Shown: piece after piece, positions 8,849-15,463 of the stretch | Layout: each line of letters begins with the position of its first letter | Numbering within the stretch: the stretch's first letter is position 1 | Assembly (NCBI RefSeq): GCF_900104705.1 | Contig: NZ_LT629734.1 | Coordinates: 1,736,001 to 1,800,000 of the forward strand | Direction: 5' to 3' | DNA from: Agrococcus carbonis | GTDB lineage: Bacteria > Actinomycetota > Actinomycetes > Actinomycetales > Microbacteriaceae | Length of the DNA stretch: 64,000 nucleotides | The notes under the pieces: model-generated | The model's input: only the letters and a program-made list of their open reading frames with translations | Told to the model about the DNA's origin: nothing | Databases searched by the model: none | Translations under genes and position numbers: made by a program

Positions 8849-10042
8849 TTACAACGGGCGAACTTGCAAGCCCGGAATAGCTCGCTCTATTCGGGCGAAG
8901 TACGCCCCCGCGCGCTGCGGTTCTACGTCGTGCGCGTATCGCACTAGGCCGATCACGTGATTCGCGCATCCGATTGCGTCTCCGAAGCCCGCGTGTGCTG
9001 CATGGGCGGCGAGGCCGAACTTCTCGATCGCACGGATGTGAAACTCAATCTTTTCCCGGACGCGCCGCGATACTCGCGTGTACTCGCCGTCAACCCGAAC
9101 GCCGAGGAGCTCTATCGGCAGGCCCGGTCGCACTATACGGGTCTTGGTGTGGTTAGGCTCCAGGCCGTGCTTCCGAAGCGCCCTGCTTGCGTCATGCATC
9201 AGCGCCTCAGCCTCTTTCCGGGAGAACGGTGTCGACGCCGACAGCGCGATGTCGTCCGCATAACGCGTGTACACGAGGCCGCGACTTATCCCCAGCTCAG
9301 CAAGGTCCCGATCCAACTCCCGGGACAGGAGATTGGAAATAGCGCCGCTCGACGGCGCGCCTTGCGGCAGGTAGCCGAGCCGACTCCCTCCGTCATGAGG
9401 CAGCGCCGTCAGTTCGAAGGCGTCTATCTCCGCAGCGGTGTGCGCGAACCGGGCTGCACTTGCCCCTTCTTGGCTGCGGGACTCCCTGTACTTTTCCGGG
9501 AGCCACGGAAGGTACTCGCGAACGTGGCGGGTGGAGATTCGAGCTACCTGTAGGCGAACCAGATCGCTGTACCCCGTCCCGGCGAGAACATCGTAAACTT
9601 GCCTCTCATCGAACGCATGGAAGAAGTTGCGCACGTCCAACTTGAGCATCCAGTTCGCGCCCAGGTGTAGCCTTGCGGCCATCGGGGCCGACCGCCCCTT
9701 GACATACGCAAATGCGCTCGAGTGCACATGCATATTGGTGAAAACATGGTCGAGAAGCCAGCGCTGTACCACACGCAACTGTTCCTCTGGCGCGGCGATC
9801 ATTCGTCTGGAACTACCGACGCGCTTGCGGACTCCATATATGACGTACGGATCGATTGAGCGATCGCACACGCGCTCTAGAAAAACGAAACCGACGCCAG
9901 CCTGATTGGCGAGGTGCTTCAGGGTGAGAATGGGCTGAACACCGTTCGCTGACTGCGTCGTCGATAGGCGTATGGCGCGCTCGATCACAGCGGGATCGAG
10001 GCCGATTGGCGCCTTGCTTCGGTACAGGTGAGGCGACTCCAC
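8849..10042 (-). CDS. Retron-type reverse transcriptase
   Basis: A 397-residue RT without maturase or endonuclease domains. Visible RT blocks are IAAPEEQLRVVQRWLL (82-97, fingers), FAYVKGRSAPMAARLH (111-126, retron region X), LDVRNFF with the first catalytic Asp at 136, LPQGAPSSGAISN (225-237) and the active-site YADD at 261-264. ELLGVRV (311-317) occupies the place of the retron VTG motif. It would copy part of the adjacent structured RNA into msDNA. The only usable start I find is GTG at 10042 with GAAGG upstream; codons 2-6 coincide with the right arm of the 14-bp inverted repeat. Base composition is less GC-rich than the chromosome to the right, consistent with transfer. Confidence 0.9.
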   Translation of the reverse strand: MESPHLYRSKAPIGLDPAVIERAIRLSTTQSANGVQPILTLKHLANQAGVGFVFLERVCDRSIDPYVIYGVRKRVGSSRRMIAAPEEQLRVVQRWLLDHVFTNMHVHSSAFAYVKGRSAPMAARLHLGANWMLKLDVRNFFHAFDERQVYDVLAGTGYSDLVRLQVARISTRHVREYLPWLPEKYRESRSQEGASAARFAHTAAEIDAFELTALPHDGGSRLGYLPQGAPSSGAISNLLSRELDRDLAELGISRGLVYTRYADDIALSASTPFSRKEAEALMHDASRALRKHGLEPNHTKTRIVRPGLPIELLGVRVDGEYTRVSRRVREKIEFHIRAIEKFGLAAHAAHAGFGDAIGCANHVIGLVRYAHDVEPQRAGAYFARIERAIPGLQVRPL

Positions 10043-10263
10043 TGGCTACCTTCGATAAGGCCCCGGAGGGGCCGCGCGGCTCTCGCGCCGAGGCTCCGAG
10101 GAACCAAGCGAGAGTCGCGCTGCTTCCGGAAGCGGTCGATTTCTCATGCCGACAGGTCTCCTGCCGGCACGTCCTGCGGACGCCTCAGGCTGCACACTCT
10201 GCCAGCCCGAGCCGGCGTTGCCGGAACCCGGCAACTGCACTAGTTCGTAGAGCCGCCTCACCT
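10026..10263 (-). ncRNA. Candidate retron msr-msd RNA
   Basis: Read on the minus strand, AGGTGAGGCGGCTC (10263-10250) and GAGTCGCCTCACCT (10039-10026) pair over 14 positions with a single G-U, as a1/a2 repeats do. Between them are: a perfect hairpin GTTGCCGG-GTT-CCGGCAAC (10235-10217); GCCGGCAGG-AGA-CCTGTCGGC with one G-U, in the middle; and a long msd-like stem (10120-10074), GCGCG-A-CTCTCGC with GCGAGAG-C-CGCGC, whose interior folds further as GGTTCC/GGAGCC. The left arm contains the effector stop codon and the right arm covers the first RT codons. Exact RNA ends and the branching G are not determined. Confidence 0.72.
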
Positions 10264-11571
10264 TAGTTGTTGAGGATAGTAGAAGTCGTCGGCCGGTGTC
10301 ACCGGGACCGCCAACTTCCTCGAAGCGGCGCGGCGCGCGCGCAAGAGGTAGTGCCTGCCTTGAATGGTGAGCCGCACCGGTAGAGAGTCGGAGCTGAGCC
10401 AGCGTTGTCCCTGTGAAAGCGGTGTTGCGAGACGGCGGAGCAATGCATCCAATCCCGAGATGAGTTTGAGCCGCTCTGCCCTCCGGAGCATTTCAACGAC
10501 TTCCGGTCGGCTCCTGCTCATGGTGCGCATCAACGAGATGAAGGACTGGTTGCTCATGTACAGAGCGGCGAGCAAAGCCGTGATTTCGCCGTCCTCGTCA
10601 ATAGGGCGCTTCAGCGTCATCGCGCCCCGCAATGCGCCCACGACTACGGGCAGGCGGCGTCGCCGGACGGTCGGGCCGCTGGTGACTTCGCGTTGTATGC
10701 GCTGTGAGATCGGAATCGCCACCCGGCGCTCCGGAATCCGCTGGCTCATGCCGAAGTTCCGGCCCTTTGGCACAATGGCATTCCAGGGCCCGCCGCCAGG
10801 GCGGCCGCTGAGGCGCACAACAGCGGGCACTCCGTTACCGAAAGTGTGGCCAAAGACGAGAAGAGACTCGGCTCTTGCCCAACCCAGCGCATCAGCGCGA
10901 CCGCCACCGTACTTCAAGCAGAACCGCCGCACCTCCTCGCGCTCAGCGTCGGACCAGTCGGCGTCCCTGAAGGTGGGGCTGAGCTGCACGAAATGCACGG
11001 GAAGCACCGCCTCAAGGTCAGTCAGCCGAGATTCAACAATTGAGTGTGTGACCAGTTCCACGCTGATTAGTTGATATGAGTTCCAACTTCGAATAGCTGG
11101 GCTGGTGCGGACGTACCGAATGAAGCGAGAAACCTCCTCGCCCGACACAACGTTGTCGGTCACCAGGAAGAGTCGGCGGACCTTTCTGTCGATCGCTTCT
11201 GTTTGCATTGGGGAGTTCAGAAGTCGATGCGCGCTGGCTACTTGGCCAAGCAAGTTCTGCACAATCAGCGAACTGCCCGTCATCTCTGGGCGCGGGCACG
11301 GCGTGGCGGGAGCGCGCGAGTGTTTCCCCTCGCACCACAGGTAATGGGGCTCGAAATTTCTCGGAAGCGACCAGACCGGGATTGCTGCATCCCAGCCGTT
11401 GGGGTTCTGATCGCTGAGCGCAGCGAGTAGCGCTTTCATTTCAGTCCGGAACTGCGCCTCGGAGACTACCTGGATGGCATTCAGTAGTAGTCGTGCTGAA
11501 GAAGCATCGGGCTCTTCAAAGTTGCGTAGCCACTCGCGTCCAGCCGTCGACCTGCTCAGCGAAGGCTTCAT
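10258..11571 (-). CDS. Retron effector, phosphoribosyltransferase-like with C-terminal winged helix
   Basis: 437 residues from ATG 11571; GTG 11604 would add 11, and neither start has a clear ribosome site. Near the start, REWLRNFEEPDASSARLLLNAI matches the opening of PRTase-like conflict-system proteins. RRLFLVTDNVVSGEEV falls where a PRPP-binding loop (usually VDD-x-x-x-SG) is expected. FGNGVPAVVRLSGRPGGGPWNAI resembles the block with N-T-P-N in relatives. The last 120 residues (ALYMSNQSFISLM, VEMLRRAERLKLISGLDALLRRL, LTIQGRHYLLRA) look like a winged helix. Such effectors pair with RTs in type III retrons as I recall that classification. It lies upstream of the RNA and RT, presumably in one transcript, and would act as the toxin released on infection. 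Confidence 0.7.
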   Translation of the reverse strand: MKPSLSRSTAGREWLRNFEEPDASSARLLLNAIQVVSEAQFRTEMKALLAALSDQNPNGWDAAIPVWSLPRNFEPHYLWCEGKHSRAPATPCPRPEMTGSSLIVQNLLGQVASAHRLLNSPMQTEAIDRKVRRLFLVTDNVVSGEEVSRFIRYVRTSPAIRSWNSYQLISVELVTHSIVESRLTDLEAVLPVHFVQLSPTFRDADWSDAEREEVRRFCLKYGGGRADALGWARAESLLVFGHTFGNGVPAVVRLSGRPGGGPWNAIVPKGRNFGMSQRIPERRVAIPISQRIQREVTSGPTVRRRRLPVVVGALRGAMTLKRPIDEDGEITALLAALYMSNQSFISLMRTMSRSRPEVVEMLRRAERLKLISGLDALLRRLATPLSQGQRWLSSDSLPVRLTIQGRHYLLRARRAASRKLAVPVTPADDFYYPQQLR

Positions 11572-11756
11572 GTTCACAGGTGCCACGTTAACTGCCGCGC
11601 GCACTCATGCGTCCGGAAGCCCTGGTTCCCCCAGCTGCCGCGCCAGCGTCGCGGGTCACTGCGACGCCCGGCGACGTTGCTTCCTGACACTGGCCTGATC
11701 CGCGGGTAGGCGCAGGCCTTCGGAAGTGGAGTGGTTCAGTTCACCGCTCCACTCAC

Positions 11757-11915
11757 CAGGAGGCCGTCCCGGCCGAAGGCCGGCTGCTACCAACCGCCGA
11801 ACGAGTGGAAGCCGACCGGCACGCATAGCGGCGCGCGGCGCCGCCGTCGTCTGTGAAGATGGGCGTGCCGTTGCCGGACGGGGGTTGCGACGATGAGCTC
11901 GACGCCCTGCCCCGG
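11757..11915 (-). pseudogene. Decayed C-terminal fragment of an mmsA-like aldehyde dehydrogenase
   Basis: On the minus strand, successive frames give QGVELIVATP, then PSGNGTPIFTDDGGA, then VPVGFHSFGGW-stop-QPAFG. These correspond to EGLELINANPFGNGTAIFTNDGGAA...VPVGYHSFGGWKQSAFG of the intact mmsA at 23233-24771. About 47 bp around the segment before VPVG are missing, the frame changes, and the Lys codon after GGW is TAG. No start or N-terminal part is seen nearby. It is a dead remnant at the junction between the defence island and the glycerol operon. Confidence 0.8.
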
Positions 11916-12362
11916 GGAGGCGCCGTTCAGAGGTTCAAGAGAGCCGGGCCGAAACCCTCCTCCGCTGGGGAGGAGGGCGCGGTGGGGGCCTCCAGGGAGC
12001 AGCGGTTTGCCATGGCCGACGATCTTGCCGCGAGGGAGCCAGTTGCAGCGGACGCACGAAGTTGCATGGAATGGAAGTGCCATCCCCGGGGCGAATGCCA
12101 AACATTCGTTCGTCGCGCGCCGCCTGCACACGGCTCGTAGACGACCTGCGCGATGCGCGATCATCTCGTCCGCCGCAAGCGCGGTCCCCACGTGAGGCGC
12201 GCGGTCGTCCACCTCGCACGCCGTATTGACGTAGAGGAGTAGTCGCGCCTGCCGCCCGACTCGCGAGTCGCGTCCACGGTTGAGTCGCGGTGGAGGGGAG
12301 AAGGCATGCGCCCACCGCCATGCTTGAACCTGAGCCCCCGGATCACACTGTTACCGGTGCGT
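11916..12362. other. Gene-free stretch between mmsA remnant and glycerol promoter
   Basis: I find no convincing gene here on either strand; open frames lack family motifs and do not keep the GC3 bias of neighbours. The one structure is a 9-bp hairpin CCCTCCTCC-GCTGG-GGAGGAGGG at 11955-11977, not followed by a T-run. The stretch 11605-11756, upstream of the retron effector, also holds only a small hairpin (11725-11753) and presumably the effector promoter. Confidence 0.5.
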
Positions 12363-12391
12363 TTGGCACGACGCCCACCTCCGTGTACAGT
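12363..12391 (+). promoter_or_regulatory. Promoter of the glycerol operon
   Basis: TTGGCA (12363-12368) and TACAGT (12386-12391) are separated by exactly 17 bp, a good match to a housekeeping sigma promoter and the only clear one upstream of the transporter gene. Predicted transcription start is near 12398, directly before the terminator hairpin. Confidence 0.65.
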
Positions 12392-12401
12392 CAGAGCCAC
12401 T

Positions 12402-12446
12402 AGGGCAAGACGAAGATTCCTGGCGGAGTCTTCGTAGTGCCCTTTT
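12402..12446 (+). terminator. Leader terminator, likely GlpP-controlled
   Basis: AGGGCA (12402-12407) pairs with TGCCCT (12438-12443). After a 2x2 internal loop, ACGAAGA pairs with TCTTCGT, and TTCC pairs with GGAG (one G-U) around a TGGC loop. TTTT (12443-12446) follows. It lies a few bases downstream of the predicted start site and about 50 bp before the first gene. GlpP, encoded at the end of this operon, is in Bacillus an RNA-binding antiterminator acting on exactly this kind of leader terminator. GlpP control here is inference from that arrangement. Confidence 0.65.
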
Positions 12447-12496
12447 CCCATGTAGACGTTGCATCCGTCGGGGCTGACAGAGAGGTCAACTTCCTG

Positions 12497-13927
12497 ATGG
12501 CAACGAACATCCTTCGCGGCGTCCACGACGTCGTCGGCTACATCGACTCGCGCCCGGGCATCCGCGGCCGAGCCGGCATCATCTGGTGGCTCGCGCTCGG
12601 CGGCCTGTTCCTCGACGCGTTCTCCAACTCGGCGCTGAGCGCCGGGCTCGGGCCGATGACGCGCGACATGGAGCTGACGCCCACGCAGGTCGCGATCCTC
12701 ACCTCGATGGCGTCGTGGGTCGCGCTCGCGTTCAACCCGATCGGCGGCTGGCTCGCCGACCGCTTCGGCCGCATCCCCCCGCTGCTCGTCGCCAAGGTGC
12801 TGGCCCTCGCCGGCGCCGGCATCGCCGCGTGGGCGCCGACCTTCGAGCTCGTCGTCGCGGGCCGCTTCTTCGTGGGCGCCGCCTACGGCATCGACTTCGC
12901 CATCGCGATGGCGCTGCTCGCCGAGTTCACGCCCGCCCGCTTCAAGAGCCGCCTCAACACGTGGCAGGGCATCTGGTACACGGCCGTGTGCTCCAACCTG
13001 CTGCTCGCGATCATGTTCTACAACTGGAACGTCGGCGACGCGATCTGGCGCTACGCCGTCGGCGCCGCGGGTGTCGTGGCCCTCGTGCTGTTCATCCTGC
13101 AGGCGACCTTCATGGTCGAGAGCCCCACGTGGCTCGCGCGCAAGGAGCGCCTCGAGCGCGCCGCGCAGTCGATGACGAAGATCTACAAGGAGCAGTTCAC
13201 CGCCGCGCCGGTCGAGGACCGCGTGCCGGTCGTGAACCTCGCGAGCAAGGGCGTCCGCAACGTCGCGCTCATCTTCCGCGGCACCTACCTGCCGCGCACG
13301 GTGCTCGCCGCGACGGTGCAGATGGCGCAGTCGATCCAGTACTTCGCCGTCGGCTGGTACCTGCCGATCATCTCGATCGCGATCTTCGGCGAGGGTGACT
13401 TCGTGCTCGCCACGCTCGGCACGCTCGTGTTCAACGTCTTCGGCATCATCGGCGGCTTCTCGTCGTCGTTCATCGCCGGGAAGCTGGGCCTCCGCCGCGC
13501 ATCCGCGATCGGCTTCGGCGCGGTCTTCGCGATGCTCGTCGTGCTCGGCCTCTTCTTCGACTCGATGCCGCTGTGGCTCGCGTTCATCGTGCCGAGCCTG
13601 TTCATCCTGTTCCACTCCGGTGGCCCGGGCGCGAACGGCAAGAGCCTCTCGACGCTGTCGTTCCGCAGCGAGCTGCGCGCCGGCGCCAACGGCATCATCG
13701 GCGCGATCGGCTCGCTCGGCGCGGCGCTCGGCCTCATGGTCTTCCCGCTCCTCAAGGAGCAGCTGGGCCTCGGCACGACGTTCCTCATCCTGGCCCTCGT
13801 GCCGCTGACCGCCTGCATCATCTGCAGCGTCATCAAGTGGGAGCCGAGCCGCGCGCTCGTCAGCCCCGATGAGGAGACCGACGCACCGCAGTTCGCCGAC
13901 GACGCCGAGCCCGTCGCGGTTCGCTGA
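12497..13927 (+). CDS. MFS transporter of the glycerol operon
   Basis: A 476-residue major facilitator with about twelve hydrophobic segments. The loop after helix 2 reads GGWLADRFGRIPP, the classic MFS signature, and GRFFVGAAYGIDFAIAMALLAEFTPARFKSRLNTWQGIWY resembles the metabolite/sugar porter branch. I prefer ATG 12497 to the earlier in-frame ATG at 12437, which lies in the leader terminator region; GAGAGG precedes it. No glpF-type channel or GlpT-like antiporter is present in the operon, so this protein may import glycerol, a glycerophosphodiester or a related polyol; the substrate is not deducible. glpK follows 14 bp downstream. Confidence 0.8.
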   Translation: MATNILRGVHDVVGYIDSRPGIRGRAGIIWWLALGGLFLDAFSNSALSAGLGPMTRDMELTPTQVAILTSMASWVALAFNPIGGWLADRFGRIPPLLVAKVLALAGAGIAAWAPTFELVVAGRFFVGAAYGIDFAIAMALLAEFTPARFKSRLNTWQGIWYTAVCSNLLLAIMFYNWNVGDAIWRYAVGAAGVVALVLFILQATFMVESPTWLARKERLERAAQSMTKIYKEQFTAAPVEDRVPVVNLASKGVRNVALIFRGTYLPRTVLAATVQMAQSIQYFAVGWYLPIISIAIFGEGDFVLATLGTLVFNVFGIIGGFSSSFIAGKLGLRRASAIGFGAVFAMLVVLGLFFDSMPLWLAFIVPSLFILFHSGGPGANGKSLSTLSFRSELRAGANGIIGAIGSLGAALGLMVFPLLKEQLGLGTTFLILALVPLTACIICSVIKWEPSRALVSPDEETDAPQFADDAEPVAVR

Positions 13928-13941
13928 GGGCGGGGGAGAGC

Positions 13942-15462
13942 ATGAGCATCCGCCGAGGCATCCTCGCCATCGACGAGGGCACCACCGGCACCCGCGCCGC
14001 GTGGGTCGCGGCCGACGGCATCGTCGGGGGGCTGCACTACGAGCGCCTCGCCGTCGCCGCGCCGCGACCCGGCGTGGTCGAGCAGGACGCCGCCGAGATC
14101 CTCCGCAAGACGATCGACGCCGTCCAGCACGCCGTGGCGGATGCTCGGCGCGAGGGGGTGGCGATCGTCGGCATGGCGATCGCCGCCCAGCGCGCCACCG
14201 CGGTCGTGTGGGACACCGCGACCGGCCAGCCGCTCGCCCCGGCGATCGTCTGGCAGGACACGCGGTACGCGGCCGACCTCGCCGAGCTCGCACCCGAGTG
14301 GGATGCGCGGCTCATCCCGCAGGTCGGCCGCCCCACCGGCGTGCGCTCGCCCTACCTGAGCGCCGTGCGGCTCATCGAGACGGATGCGCGGGTGCGGGAG
14401 GCCCACCGGGCCGGCACGCTCGCGTTCGGCACGATCGACACGTGGCTCCTCTGGAACCTCGTGCAGGGCCGCCCGCTCGTCACGACGGCCACGAGCGCCA
14501 CGAGCTGCGGCGCGTACGTGCTCGGCGAGCACCGCTACGAGACCGACTACCTCGACGCGCTCGGCTTCCCGCGCGAGCTGCTGCCCGAGCTGCGCGACGA
14601 CCAGGACGACTTCGGCACGACCGACCCCGCGATCCTCGGCATCGAGGTGCCGGTCTCCGCGGCGCTCGGCGACCAGCACGCGGGCCTCGTCGGCCTCGGC
14701 GCGCTCGAGCCGGGCGACGCGATGTGCGTGCACGGCACCGGCTCGTTCGTCGACCTCACCCTCGGCGCGGCGATGCCAGAGCGCCCGGGGCTCTACGAGG
14801 GCGCGCTCGCGCTCGTCGCCTGGCGCGCGCAGCAGCAGTCGCGCTTCACCGTCGAGACCTTCTCGGCCACGACCGGCAGCGCGATCGACTGGCTGTGCGA
14901 CACGCTCGGCTGGTTCGAGAGCGGCCGGGCCATCTCCGCGGCCGCGGCCGACGCATCCGCCCGCCGCCAGGTGCAGTTCGTGCCGGCGATGACGGGGGTG
15001 CGGATGCCCGTGGTCGAGCCCCGCGTGCGAGCGACCCTCACGGGCTTCGACTTCTCGACGACCAAGGCCGATGTCGCGGCCGCGGTGCTCGAGGGCATCG
15101 CGCACTCGATGGCGTGGTCGCTCGAGGGCAGCAGCGAGTCGGCGGGCGTCGACGCCTCGAGCGTGCTCGTCGGCGGCGGGCTGTCGCAGAGCGACCCGCT
15201 GCTGCAGATGCAGGCCGACCTGACCCAGGTGCCCCAGCGCCGGCTGCGCGCCACCGACGTGGCGAGCCTGCGCGGCGCCGCCTTCCTCGGCGGCGCGGGC
15301 ACCGTGTGGCCCGACCTCGCGGCGGCGACCGCGACGCTCGTGCCCGATGCCGAGTTCGAGCCCGCGATCGACCGGGCCGAGCGAGACGACCGCGTGGGCG
15401 CCTGGCGCGACCGCGTGAACGAAGAAGTGCGCCGAGTGCGCGACCAGAACGAGGAGGACTGA
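13942..15462 (+). CDS. glpK: Glycerol kinase-like FGGY carbohydrate kinase
   Basis: 506 residues of the FGGY family. The N-terminal phosphate-binding loop is ILAIDEGTTGTRAAW; the substrate region has QRATAVVWDTATGQPLAPAIVWQDTR and GTIDTWLLWNL; the C-terminal ATP domain has ALGDQHAGLVGLG, VHGTGSFVDL and VLVGGGLSQSDPLLQMQADL. This would phosphorylate glycerol to sn-glycerol-3-phosphate. Family members differ in substrate, but the following glpD and glpP genes strongly support glycerol. GGGGGAG lies seven bases before the ATG. The stop is one base from the glpD start. Confidence 0.88.
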   Translation: MSIRRGILAIDEGTTGTRAAWVAADGIVGGLHYERLAVAAPRPGVVEQDAAEILRKTIDAVQHAVADARREGVAIVGMAIAAQRATAVVWDTATGQPLAPAIVWQDTRYAADLAELAPEWDARLIPQVGRPTGVRSPYLSAVRLIETDARVREAHRAGTLAFGTIDTWLLWNLVQGRPLVTTATSATSCGAYVLGEHRYETDYLDALGFPRELLPELRDDQDDFGTTDPAILGIEVPVSAALGDQHAGLVGLGALEPGDAMCVHGTGSFVDLTLGAAMPERPGLYEGALALVAWRAQQQSRFTVETFSATTGSAIDWLCDTLGWFESGRAISAAAADASARRQVQFVPAMTGVRMPVVEPRVRATLTGFDFSTTKADVAAAVLEGIAHSMAWSLEGSSESAGVDASSVLVGGGLSQSDPLLQMQADLTQVPQRRLRATDVASLRGAAFLGGAGTVWPDLAAATATLVPDAEFEPAIDRAERDDRVGAWRDRVNEEVRRVRDQNEED

Positions 15463-15463
15463 C

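Noticed and set aside
8846-8900. Truncated right end of the IS
   Set aside because: On closer comparison the right terminal repeat is present at 8822-8845 and is followed by the target duplication.
10026-10039. Inverted repeat at the RT start as a plain transcription terminator
   Set aside because: The partner arm lies 210 bp away, no T-run follows, and the RT reading frame begins inside; it does not look like a terminator.
8849-10042. Group II intron or diversity-generating retroelement RT
   Set aside because: No maturase X domain, no intron domain V structure, no variable-region repeat nearby; flanking effector and structured RNA fit a retron.
11955-11977. CCCTCCTCC hairpin as a second SAM riboswitch (it shares AACCCTCCTCCGCT-like words with 30480)
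   Set aside because: The remaining aptamer parts (P1, P2, GGGGTGCCCC core) are missing; only a simple hairpin is formed.
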